A stretch of DNA of 64,000 nucleotides from positions 1-64,000 of the forward strand of contig NZ_JAEFAJ010000004.1 in the NCBI RefSeq assembly GCF_016287535.1, in the 5' to 3' direction. The notes beneath the pieces were generated by a model. It worked only from the letters and a program-made list of their open reading frames with translations, made no database searches and was not told the DNA's origin. The translations under genes were made by a program, and so were the position numbers. Of this stretch, positions 19,868 through 27,796 are shown in pieces; within the stretch, counting starts at the first letter, position 1, and every line of letters begins with the position of its first letter. Source of the stretch: Ruminococcus sp. (GTDB taxonomy: Bacteria; Bacillota; Clostridia; Oscillospirales; Ruminococcaceae).

Positions 19868-19988
19868 AGTTACGAGTTGAAAGTGGAGAGCTGAGAGTTA
19901 ATGTGTTCACTTTGCTTACATTATTCAAATCATATCGCCGTAGGCGATATCACAACTTTCAACTCTCAATTCTAAACTCTCAACTCCC
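19868..19988. repeat. MITE-like inverted-repeat element, copy A
   Basis: Arms GAGTTGAAAGTGGAGAGCTGAGAGTTAA ... CAACTTTCAACTCTCAATTCTAAACTCTCAACTC with central ATATCGCCGTAGGCGATAT; reverse complement aligns with 58995-59113. Confidence 0.75.
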
Positions 19989-20060
19989 AAAAAGTACAGC
20001 ACGGCTTTCGTCAATGGCGCCGATCGCCGTAAAAATATCAAGTAAAGGAAAGTGATTATC

Positions 20061-21071
20061 ATGTCAAGATCGCTGTATATCCCTGAGGGCTATAAATCGA
20101 CCCTCACGCTGAGAGAAACTCAGCACGCAATAAAGTACATCAAGGACGTTTTCCAGCAGGCGCTCTCTTTTGCCCTGACTCTCGACAGAGTATCAGCTCC
20201 CCTGATCGTTAAAAAGGGAAGCGGTATCAACGATGACCTCAACGGCGTTGAGCGCAAGGTAGATTTCGACATAAAGGAGATAGCTTCAGAAGCAGAGGTC
20301 GTTCAGTCTCTTGCAAAGTGGAAGCGTATGGCTCTTTACCGCTACGGCTACAATGCAGGTGAGGGCATCTATACCGATATGAACGCTATCCGCCGTGATG
20401 ATGATACTGACAATACACACTCCATATTCGTTGACCAGTGGGACTGGGAAAAGGTCATAACCCGTGAGCAGAGAAATATCCAGTTCCTGAAGGATACTGT
20501 AAAGTCTGTTGTAAAGGCTATCGCCTATACAAAGCGAAAGGTAAGTCTCCGCTATCCTCAGTTATCCGCAAAGATATGCGACGAACCATATTTTATAACT
20601 ACTCAGGAGCTGGAGGATATGTACCCCGGCAAGACCGGTCATGAGCGTGAGCGCCTTATCACAAAGGAGCACAGGACCGTATTCCTCATGGGTATAGGCG
20701 GCAAGCTTTCAAGCGGCGAAAAGCATGACGGAAGAGCTCCCGATTACGACGACTGGTCGCTGAACGGCGATATCCTTTTCTGGGACGAAACTCTGGACGA
20801 TTCTCTGGAAATATCCTCTATGGGTATCCGTGTTGACGCTGAGTCACTGAAAAAGCAGCTGGCTGAGTGCGGAGCTGAGGACAGAATGCAGTACAAGTAC
20901 CATCAGATGATAGCGGACGGCACTCTGCCTCTTACTATCGGCGGCGGTATCGGTCAGTCAAGACTGTGTATGCTTTTGCTTGAAAAGGCTCATATAGGCG
21001 AGGTACAGTCATCTATCTGGTCTGATGAGATGATCGAGAAGTGCGCTGCAAGCGGTATCACATTGCTTTAA
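20061..21071 (+). CDS. asnA: Aspartate--ammonia ligase (asparagine synthetase A)
   Basis: LYIPEGYKSTLTLRETQHAIKYIKDVFQQ, VDQWDWEKVI, GGGIGQSRLCMLLLEKAHIGEVQSSIW. Confidence 0.95.
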   Translation: MSRSLYIPEGYKSTLTLRETQHAIKYIKDVFQQALSFALTLDRVSAPLIVKKGSGINDDLNGVERKVDFDIKEIASEAEVVQSLAKWKRMALYRYGYNAGEGIYTDMNAIRRDDDTDNTHSIFVDQWDWEKVITREQRNIQFLKDTVKSVVKAIAYTKRKVSLRYPQLSAKICDEPYFITTQELEDMYPGKTGHERERLITKEHRTVFLMGIGGKLSSGEKHDGRAPDYDDWSLNGDILFWDETLDDSLEISSMGIRVDAESLKKQLAECGAEDRMQYKYHQMIADGTLPLTIGGGIGQSRLCMLLLEKAHIGEVQSSIWSDEMIEKCAASGITLL

Positions 21072-21092
21072 GCTATTAGCCTTTAGCTTATG

Positions 21093-21166
21093 GTAGGGAC
21101 GCGCATTGCGCGTCCGCAGGTACACGTTATATAACAAACGGGACGTCGAGGACGCCGTCCCCTACA
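21093..21166. repeat. Two-hairpin GTAGGG...CCCTAC intergenic element
   Basis: GTAGGGACGCGCATTGCGCGTCC - spacer - GGGACGTCGAGGACGCCGTCCCCTAC; similar architecture at 24861-24934. Confidence 0.6.
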
Positions 21167-21175
21167 CACAGCAAA

Positions 21176-21206
21176 AAGCCCGAAAGCATATGCTTTCGGG
21201 CTTCGT
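21176..21206 (+). terminator. Intrinsic terminator after asnA
   Basis: AAGCCCGAAAGCATATGCTTTCGGGCTT hairpin followed by T-rich CGTTTGTT. Confidence 0.75.
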
Positions 21207-21269
21207 TTGTTATATTCGCTTTTTCGGGTGGATAATATCCGCCCCTGCGAGCTAAAGGTTAATGGCTGT

Positions 21270-23726
21270 TTAACCTCGGAGCTCTGCTCCGATAGCGCTG
21301 AGCGCTTTCAGTACGCGCTTCATTGCTCCGTCAGCCTGCTCGTCAGTGAGAGTTCCCTCATGTGAACGCATTGAGATAGAGTAAGCTATGCTCTTCTTGC
21401 CGTTCTGCTTCATTTCGTCGCTGCGGTATACGTCGAAGAGAGATACCTTTTCAAGTATCTTGCCAACAGCTCCCTTGATAGCCTTTTCAAGCTCTGCAAC
21501 AGGCATATCCTCATCAACAAGGAGACTGAGGTCACGGGTAGTTGCTGGGAACTTAGGCAGTGGCTGATAGGTTATTTTATCTGCGGCAGCTGCCATGAGC
21601 TCAGGGATATTGAGCTTTGCAACATAGGTCTTTACGCCTATCTCGTAGGTCTCCTGTACATCGGGGTGGACCTCGCCCATTATACCGAGAGGAGCGCCGT
21701 CTTTGAGTATAACTGCGCTTCTGCCCGGGTGGAGAGCGTACTTTTCGTCGAATATATCGCTGTCAGCTGCGCGGATATATTCAACGTCATCAATTTTGAG
21801 TTCACCAAGTATCTGCTCGACCATACCCTTGAGAGTATAGAAGTCAGCGTCACCACCGTACATACCGATAGTGAGTCTCTGAGGCTCATCGGGGAGAGAA
21901 TAGCTGTATCTGTGCTTCTGCTTGCCGCTGTTTGCGAGAGTATCACCGTTTATGAAGGGCTTTTCCTCGGAAGCAGGGAGGTATTCCTTGGCTATCTCAA
22001 AGAGGCAGGCCTTGTCATTGCGGTTGTTGTAGTTGAAGGAGAGAACATCCAGCATCGAGGGGATAGTAGATGTTCTCATAACGCTGGTGTCCTCACCGAG
22101 AGGATTAACTATCCTTACTACCTTGCGGAGCTTGCTGTCGGCAGGGAGCTTTATCTTGTCGAAGTACTTGGGAGATACGAATGAATAAGTAGCTATCTCA
22201 TAGCCGCCGAGAGCAGCTGCGGCATTCCTGAGTATACGTGTGAACTTCTGTTCCTCTGTGAACTCTGCTCTTGCAACGCCTCGGAAATCTGTTGAGGGTA
22301 TATTGTTGTAGCCGTATATGCGTGCAACTTCCTCTGCGATATCAGCCTTGCAGCCGATGTCTATACGGAATGACGGAGCGATGACCTTGCCGTTTTCTAC
22401 CTTGAAATCAAGTCTTTCGAGGTACTTTATCATGTCAGCCTCGGAGATATCTGTGCCGAGGAAATTGTTTATCCAGTCTGCGCTGAAATCTACAGAAGCG
22501 GGAGTCTTGTCTGTGTAGTCCCGGTCGATAACTGTGTTGAGCACCTCTCCTGCGCCCAGCTCTTCAACGAGCTCGAAGGCTCTCTTCAGGCAGGTCATGG
22601 AGATAAGTCTGTCAACGCCCTTTTCATAGCGTGCTGAAGCGTCGGATTTCAGCTTCAGAGCCTTTGAGGTGCGTCTTACCTGTGTGGGCTCGAAATATGC
22701 CGACTCGAATACAACAGTTGTTGTATCGTCCATGATACCGCTGTATTCGCCACCCATGATACCTGCAACGGCAACGGGCTTCTTCTCGTCTGCGATGACG
22801 AGCATATCCTCTGTGAGCTCACGCTCCACGCCGTCGAGAGTCATTATCTTCTCACCGTTCTTAGCGTTGCGGACATTGATATGAGCTCCCTCAACGTAGC
22901 GGAGGTCGAATGCGTGCATAGGCTGACCGTATTCAAGCATAACGTAGTTTGTGATATCAACGAAGTTGTTGATAGGACGAACGCCGCTTGCACGGAGACG
23001 CTCTCTCATCCAGCGGGGAGAGGGTTCAATTTTTACGTTTTTAACGATACCTGCGCAGTATCTCTGACACTTCTCTGTGTTGTGGATATCCACCTTCAGC
23101 ATGGAGTTGATATCGCCGTCAACGCCCTTGAACTCAGGAGCCTTGACTTTCAGCTCTGTGCCATAGGTAGCGGCAGTCTCTCTTGCAAGACCGATAACGC
23201 TGAGGCAGTCGGGGCGGTTTGAGGTTATCTCGAACTCTACGGAAGTATCGTCAAGTCCGATAGCGGTGTGGATATCCTCGCCCAGCTTGCAGTCCTCTTC
23301 GATAACGAAAACGCCCTCAGGGTCTGCGTAGGGGAAGTCATGGGCTGTGAGACCGAGAGTTTCAAGTCCGCAGAACATACCGAAGCTTTCAACTCCGCGC
23401 ATTTTGCACTTCTTTATCTTGCCCTCCGGGAGAACAGCACCGTCAAGAGCAACGGGAACGAGGTCGCCCTCCTTGACGTTCTTTGCGTTTGTAACTATCT
23501 GTATGGGAGCTTCCGCGCCGATGTCCACCTGACATACGAACAGCGCATCAGCGTTCTCGTGAGGGCCCTTTGACAGTATCTTACCAACTACTACGTTGGA
23601 AATATTGCTGCCCTCTTTTTCGTAGCATTCCACCTTTGAGCCGCTCATTGTGAGGGCATGGCAGAAATCCTTTATCGGCATATCGGCTTTTACGTAGTCG
23701 CCGAGCCATTTCATAGATAAATTCAT
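21270..23726 (-). CDS. pheT: Phenylalanyl-tRNA synthetase beta subunit
   Basis: MNLSMKWLGDYV, tRNA-binding domain, B5 and FDX-ACB domains; 818 aa. Confidence 0.96.
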   Translation of the reverse strand: MNLSMKWLGDYVKADMPIKDFCHALTMSGSKVECYEKEGSNISNVVVGKILSKGPHENADALFVCQVDIGAEAPIQIVTNAKNVKEGDLVPVALDGAVLPEGKIKKCKMRGVESFGMFCGLETLGLTAHDFPYADPEGVFVIEEDCKLGEDIHTAIGLDDTSVEFEITSNRPDCLSVIGLARETAATYGTELKVKAPEFKGVDGDINSMLKVDIHNTEKCQRYCAGIVKNVKIEPSPRWMRERLRASGVRPINNFVDITNYVMLEYGQPMHAFDLRYVEGAHINVRNAKNGEKIMTLDGVERELTEDMLVIADEKKPVAVAGIMGGEYSGIMDDTTTVVFESAYFEPTQVRRTSKALKLKSDASARYEKGVDRLISMTCLKRAFELVEELGAGEVLNTVIDRDYTDKTPASVDFSADWINNFLGTDISEADMIKYLERLDFKVENGKVIAPSFRIDIGCKADIAEEVARIYGYNNIPSTDFRGVARAEFTEEQKFTRILRNAAAALGGYEIATYSFVSPKYFDKIKLPADSKLRKVVRIVNPLGEDTSVMRTSTIPSMLDVLSFNYNNRNDKACLFEIAKEYLPASEEKPFINGDTLANSGKQKHRYSYSLPDEPQRLTIGMYGGDADFYTLKGMVEQILGELKIDDVEYIRAADSDIFDEKYALHPGRSAVILKDGAPLGIMGEVHPDVQETYEIGVKTYVAKLNIPELMAAAADKITYQPLPKFPATTRDLSLLVDEDMPVAELEKAIKGAVGKILEKVSLFDVYRSDEMKQNGKKSIAYSISMRSHEGTLTDEQADGAMKRVLKALSAIGAELRG

Positions 23727-23804
23727 ATCTTTTTTCCTTTCGATTTATTGAGCCGTTAGCTGTTAGCCTTTAGCCATTAGCTTATAGCTTAATTAGAAAT
23801 TAGT

Positions 23805-24833
23805 TCAGAACTGTTCCAGGAATCTTACGTCGTTCTCGTAGAGGAGGCGGAGGTCGTTGATATCATAGCGTCCCATTACCATACGCTCAAGTCCGAGACC
23901 GAACGCAAAGCCTGAGTATTCCTCAGGGTCGATACCGCAGTTCTCCAGTACCTTCGGGTGTACCATGCCTGCGCCGAGAAGCTCGATATAGCCCTCGTCC
24001 TTGCACATTGAGCAGCCCTTTCCGCCGCAGTTGAAGCAGCTGATATCCACCTCGCAGCTTGGCTCGGTAAATGGGAAGTGGTGAGGACGGAAACGGAGCT
24101 TGCAGTCGTTGCCGTAGAGCTTCTTCATGAGCATTTCGAGTGTGCCTTTCAGGTCGCTCATTGTGATGCCCTTGTCCACTACGAGTCCCTCTATCTGGTG
24201 GAAGAGGGGAGAATGAGTAGCGTCAACGGCGTCGGAACGGAAAACTCTTCCGGGAGATATGATACGGATAGGCGGCTTCTGGTTCTCCATAACGTGTACC
24301 TGTACAGAGGAGGTCTGTGTACGGAGAAGTACAGATTCATCTGTACCTTCGATATAGAATGTATCCTGGGTATCTCTTGCGGGATGATCGGGAGGAAGAT
24401 TGAGAGCCTCGAATACGTGGTAATCGTCGTCGATCTCTGGACCGTCAGCGATGTTGAATCCCATACCGATGAATATCTCCCTGATCTCGTTCTCCACTTT
24501 TGTGAGCGGGTGGAGCTTTCCGAAAGGAGTGTGCTTGCCGGGGAGGGTAATGTCGATCTTCTCCTCTGCCAGCTTTGAAGCCTGTGCGTCTGCCTTCAGT
24601 GAAGCGAGCTTGCTGCCGAGAGCTTCTTCAATGTCAGCTCTTACCTTGTTAGCAAGCTGACCGATGACCGGTCTTTCTTCTGCGGAGAGCTGTCCCATCT
24701 GTTTGAGTATGGCGGTGAGCTCGCCTTTTTTTCCGAGGAAACGTATCCTCAGATCGTCCAGCGCCTTGATCTCGGTGCAGGAAGCAAGCTCCTGCTTAGC
24801 CAGCGCTTCGATTTTTTCAAGCTGTTCTTTCAT
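23805..24833 (-). CDS. pheS: Phenylalanyl-tRNA synthetase alpha subunit
   Basis: HPLTKVENEIREIFIGMGFNIADGPEI, LLRTQTSSVQVHVME, GFAFGLGLERMVMGRYDINDLR. Confidence 0.96.
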   Translation of the reverse strand: MKEQLEKIEALAKQELASCTEIKALDDLRIRFLGKKGELTAILKQMGQLSAEERPVIGQLANKVRADIEEALGSKLASLKADAQASKLAEEKIDITLPGKHTPFGKLHPLTKVENEIREIFIGMGFNIADGPEIDDDYHVFEALNLPPDHPARDTQDTFYIEGTDESVLLRTQTSSVQVHVMENQKPPIRIISPGRVFRSDAVDATHSPLFHQIEGLVVDKGITMSDLKGTLEMLMKKLYGNDCKLRFRPHHFPFTEPSCEVDISCFNCGGKGCSMCKDEGYIELLGAGMVHPKVLENCGIDPEEYSGFAFGLGLERMVMGRYDINDLRLLYENDVRFLEQF

Positions 24834-24860
24834 TGTTTCACCTCAAAATATGTTTTGGTG

Positions 24861-24934
24861 CAGGGGGCGATGCCCACATCGCCACGTTTGATTAATCGTA
24901 TAATGCGCGGGCTGATGTGGGCATCAGCCCCTAC
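24861..24934. repeat. Two-hairpin GGGGCGATGCCCACATCGCC...GGGCTGATGTGGGCATCAGCCCCTAC intergenic element
   Basis: Two adjacent palindromes around an AT-rich spacer, same layout as 21093-21166. Confidence 0.6.
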
Positions 24935-24960
24935 AAATGGTTTACGTGTCGTGACCAAAT

Positions 24961-25200
24961 AAAAAAGCCCTGTCCAACAGGACAAGACTTAAACCTTGCT
25001 TTTATACCACCCATTGTCAGGAGAGCCGACACTCTCTTGCCTTTAACGCAGACCTACGTCAGTAACCTACCACAGCTGAACACAGCCGCTTCCGCTCCGC
25101 CCCTCGTGAGTGAACTTCGGAATACATCGTTACAGGGCGCTTTCACCTTTCCGCCCCTCTCTGAAGAAACTCTGACATTCTTACTCTCTCAGTCATCGGG
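24961..25200 (-). promoter_or_regulatory. Probable T-box leader upstream of pheS
   Basis: Minus strand: ACAATGGGTGGTATAAAAGCAAGG (T-box-like) then terminator CTTGTCCTGTTGGACAGGGCTTTTTT; located upstream of an aaRS operon. Confidence 0.7.
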
Positions 25201-25370
25201 TTATAATCATATTATATACGCCGTTCCTGAAAAAATCAAGGGCTTTTCCGAAATTTTTTTGCCCCTGAAGCAACACTTGTGAAAAAAAGATGAAGCAATT
25301 GAAAATTTTAAAGGGATTTGTTGCAATCTGACGGAAAATGTGTTATCATATAATTGATGTGTCCTCAATA

Positions 25371-25487
25371 ACCGCCGTAAGGCGGTCATTGCCCTGAATT
25401 TGTTCAGGGAGCGCATGATCTTTAATAAAACATGGGATTTGCGCGTAAGTTTTTTATTGCTGGGCAGACATTGATTAATTGATCAAT
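25371..25487 (+). ncRNA. Candidate structured 5' leader / ncRNA with serial hairpins
   Basis: ACCGCC-GTAA-GGCGGT, CCCTGAA-TTTG-TTCAGGG, GCGCA..TGCGC, TTGATTAATTGATCAA in series; TATAAT at 25349. Confidence 0.35.
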
Positions 25488-25510
25488 AAACAGGAAACGG
25501 AGTAGATATA

Positions 25511-26032
25511 ATGGATAATTTCGCAGAACAGCTTGTAAAAAAGAACGAAACATCTTCTGATAAGGCAAGAAGAGTAGTCATGCTGATAGTGGGTGTGCTC
25601 TTCACTGTTTCGCTTGCATTGCTTTCGCTGCTTCAGTCCGGACGTCCGGTAGTGTCGTTCCTTGGCTTGTTCCTCGCAGCCGCAGCTGGTTACGGAACTT
25701 ATTACTTTGTTCAGAATACTTATGTTGAGTATGAATATACATTCACAAACGGCGAGCTTGATGTTGACAAGATAATCGCAAAGAAGAAACGGCGTGAGAT
25801 GCTTTCCACCAGTATAAGACAGTTCACTGATTTCGGAAAGTATGACAACGGCATGGATGAGACTGATGATATGACTGTGATATTGGCAACTGACAATATA
25901 GCTTCACATGAATACTATGCTGATTTTACCGACAAGACCGTGGGAAAAGCCAGACTCATTTTCGTGCCGGACGACAGAATGCTTGAGAATATCCGTAAAT
26001 TTCTGCCTGCAAGACTCAGGGCAAAGCAATGA
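25511..26032 (+). CDS. Small membrane protein with two TM segments (DUF6106-like)
   Basis: TM helices VVMLIVGVLFTVSLALLSLL and VVSFLGLFLAAAAGYGTYYFV. Confidence 0.65.
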   Translation: MDNFAEQLVKKNETSSDKARRVVMLIVGVLFTVSLALLSLLQSGRPVVSFLGLFLAAAAGYGTYYFVQNTYVEYEYTFTNGELDVDKIIAKKKRREMLSTSIRQFTDFGKYDNGMDETDDMTVILATDNIASHEYYADFTDKTVGKARLIFVPDDRMLENIRKFLPARLRAKQ

Positions 26033-27759
26033 GTATGGACGCACGAAAAGACAATAAGAACATCGGCACAGGATTAGCAGTTCTTTTGCTGTATGCTGCG
26101 TTAATAGCATTTATTGACTTTTTTCATGAGCCGTGGTTCGATGAGACTCAGGCATGGCTGATAGCGAGATGTGCTTCATACAAGGAAATTTTTACGTATA
26201 TCCCTCACTATGAGGGACATCCTCCGCTCTGGCACCTTGTCCTGTCTGTATTTGCCAAAAGCGGCGCCCCCTTTGAGCTGTCGCTGAAGTCGGTGAACCT
26301 TGTATTCTGTACTGCTGCTATGGCGCTGCTGATATTCAGGTCGCCATTCCCTAAGCCGGTAAGATACCTGCTGCCGTTCACGTATTTTTTCTTTTATCAT
26401 TACGGAGTTTACTGCCGGCCATATTCCATGACGATGCTTGCCGTATTTCTTGCGGCGATAACATTCCGTGACCGTAATGCTCATCCGTGGAGATATATTT
26501 TATCCCTTGTGTTCATTTGTCTTACAACTGCTTTCGGTATCATGATATCAGGCGGACTATGCATAGTATGGACGTGTGAGATAATTGCTGAATTGCTGCG
26601 CAGCAAAAGGCTGCGTTATTTCTGGAAGGATAAGCGCTTCTATCCGCTTTGCTTCATTCTTGCCGTCGCGGTAGCGCTTATTCTGATGATGATACCCGCT
26701 GAGGATTGCTATTACAGCGGTGTTGACAGCGGCCTTTCGTTAAAGGATAGACTTCTTTTACTAAGGTCATGGTGCAATTTTGCAGCAATGCCTTTTGAAA
26801 GCTGGAGCGGCGTGATGGTGGGACTGAACGGCTTCAAGGATATGCCTGTTCTGATAGTATTTGAAGCAATATGCGGAGCTGTTATGTGGTTCGGTATATC
26901 GGCTGTAGCTTTAAAAAACAGGAAATTCTTTGTGTTCTTTGTGCCCTACGCCCTTATGTGCGGTTTTATGTCGTTCAAGTATTCGTCTGCACATCATTTC
27001 GGTATAGGCGCTCTGGTACACGTTTTCATTTTCTGGATAATGGCGGAGCAGGAAGGCGGTATCGTGATACCCGACTTCATGAAGAAGATGAATGAGAAAC
27101 TGAGGACGCCGCTTGTCAGGAAGCTGGTTTACGGAGCAGCAGGGCTGATATGCATCGCACCGATATTCTACAGCATCGGAGCTTCAGTCGGTGATATAAA
27201 GGGAAACTGCAGTCCTCAGCCTCTGGCGGACACAATAAAAGAAAACCATCTTGAAGATAAAAAGATCTTAATCAGGTGGACCGTATTGTATGATAATCTT
27301 GAGAAAGGCTCTGAAGAGGCTTTCGATAAATATATGTTCAATTTTATGGAAATGCCTTCTCCTCATGACGTGATCCGTGAAAACCGGACCCACCTCATTG
27401 GTACAGCAGCTATCCTTCAGCCGTATTTTGACAAAAACATCTTTATGAACTTCAACGTGGACTGTCCCGATGATCTGTATATGCACTACAAATACAAAGA
27501 AGATCCTGAAGAGGTATTTGCAAAATGGCGCAAAAAGGGACTGCCTGACTTTATAATAGGCTATTGTCCGCTTGACGAGGTATACAGTGAGGAAGAACTC
27601 AAAGGAGTAAGATATCTTCCGATACAGGTCGTTGAATATAGTTTGCTGTATAAGCTTGATTCATCGCCGGTTTATGAGAGGTTATATATACGTGAGGACC
27701 TTCTGGACGATTATCCGCAGTTCAAATGGATAGATGACCAGACAGACAATCATTATTAA
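26029..27759 (+). CDS. Polytopic membrane protein, GT-C-like glycosyltransferase candidate
   Basis: Many TM helices; acidic motif after TM1 (EPWFDETQAWLIAR) and HYEGHPPLWHLVL. Confidence 0.55.
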   Translation: MSMDARKDNKNIGTGLAVLLLYAALIAFIDFFHEPWFDETQAWLIARCASYKEIFTYIPHYEGHPPLWHLVLSVFAKSGAPFELSLKSVNLVFCTAAMALLIFRSPFPKPVRYLLPFTYFFFYHYGVYCRPYSMTMLAVFLAAITFRDRNAHPWRYILSLVFICLTTAFGIMISGGLCIVWTCEIIAELLRSKRLRYFWKDKRFYPLCFILAVAVALILMMIPAEDCYYSGVDSGLSLKDRLLLLRSWCNFAAMPFESWSGVMVGLNGFKDMPVLIVFEAICGAVMWFGISAVALKNRKFFVFFVPYALMCGFMSFKYSSAHHFGIGALVHVFIFWIMAEQEGGIVIPDFMKKMNEKLRTPLVRKLVYGAAGLICIAPIFYSIGASVGDIKGNCSPQPLADTIKENHLEDKKILIRWTVLYDNLEKGSEEAFDKYMFNFMEMPSPHDVIRENRTHLIGTAAILQPYFDKNIFMNFNVDCPDDLYMHYKYKEDPEEVFAKWRKKGLPDFIIGYCPLDEVYSEEELKGVRYLPIQVVEYSLLYKLDSSPVYERLYIREDLLDDYPQFKWIDDQTDNHY

Positions 27760-27796
27760 TCTGAAACTGATATTAATATAAGGGGAGGTCATATAT

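Noticed and set aside
24917-25282. 121-aa + strand ORF upstream of pheS
   Set aside because: Runs antisense across the pheS T-box leader; no homology-like features.
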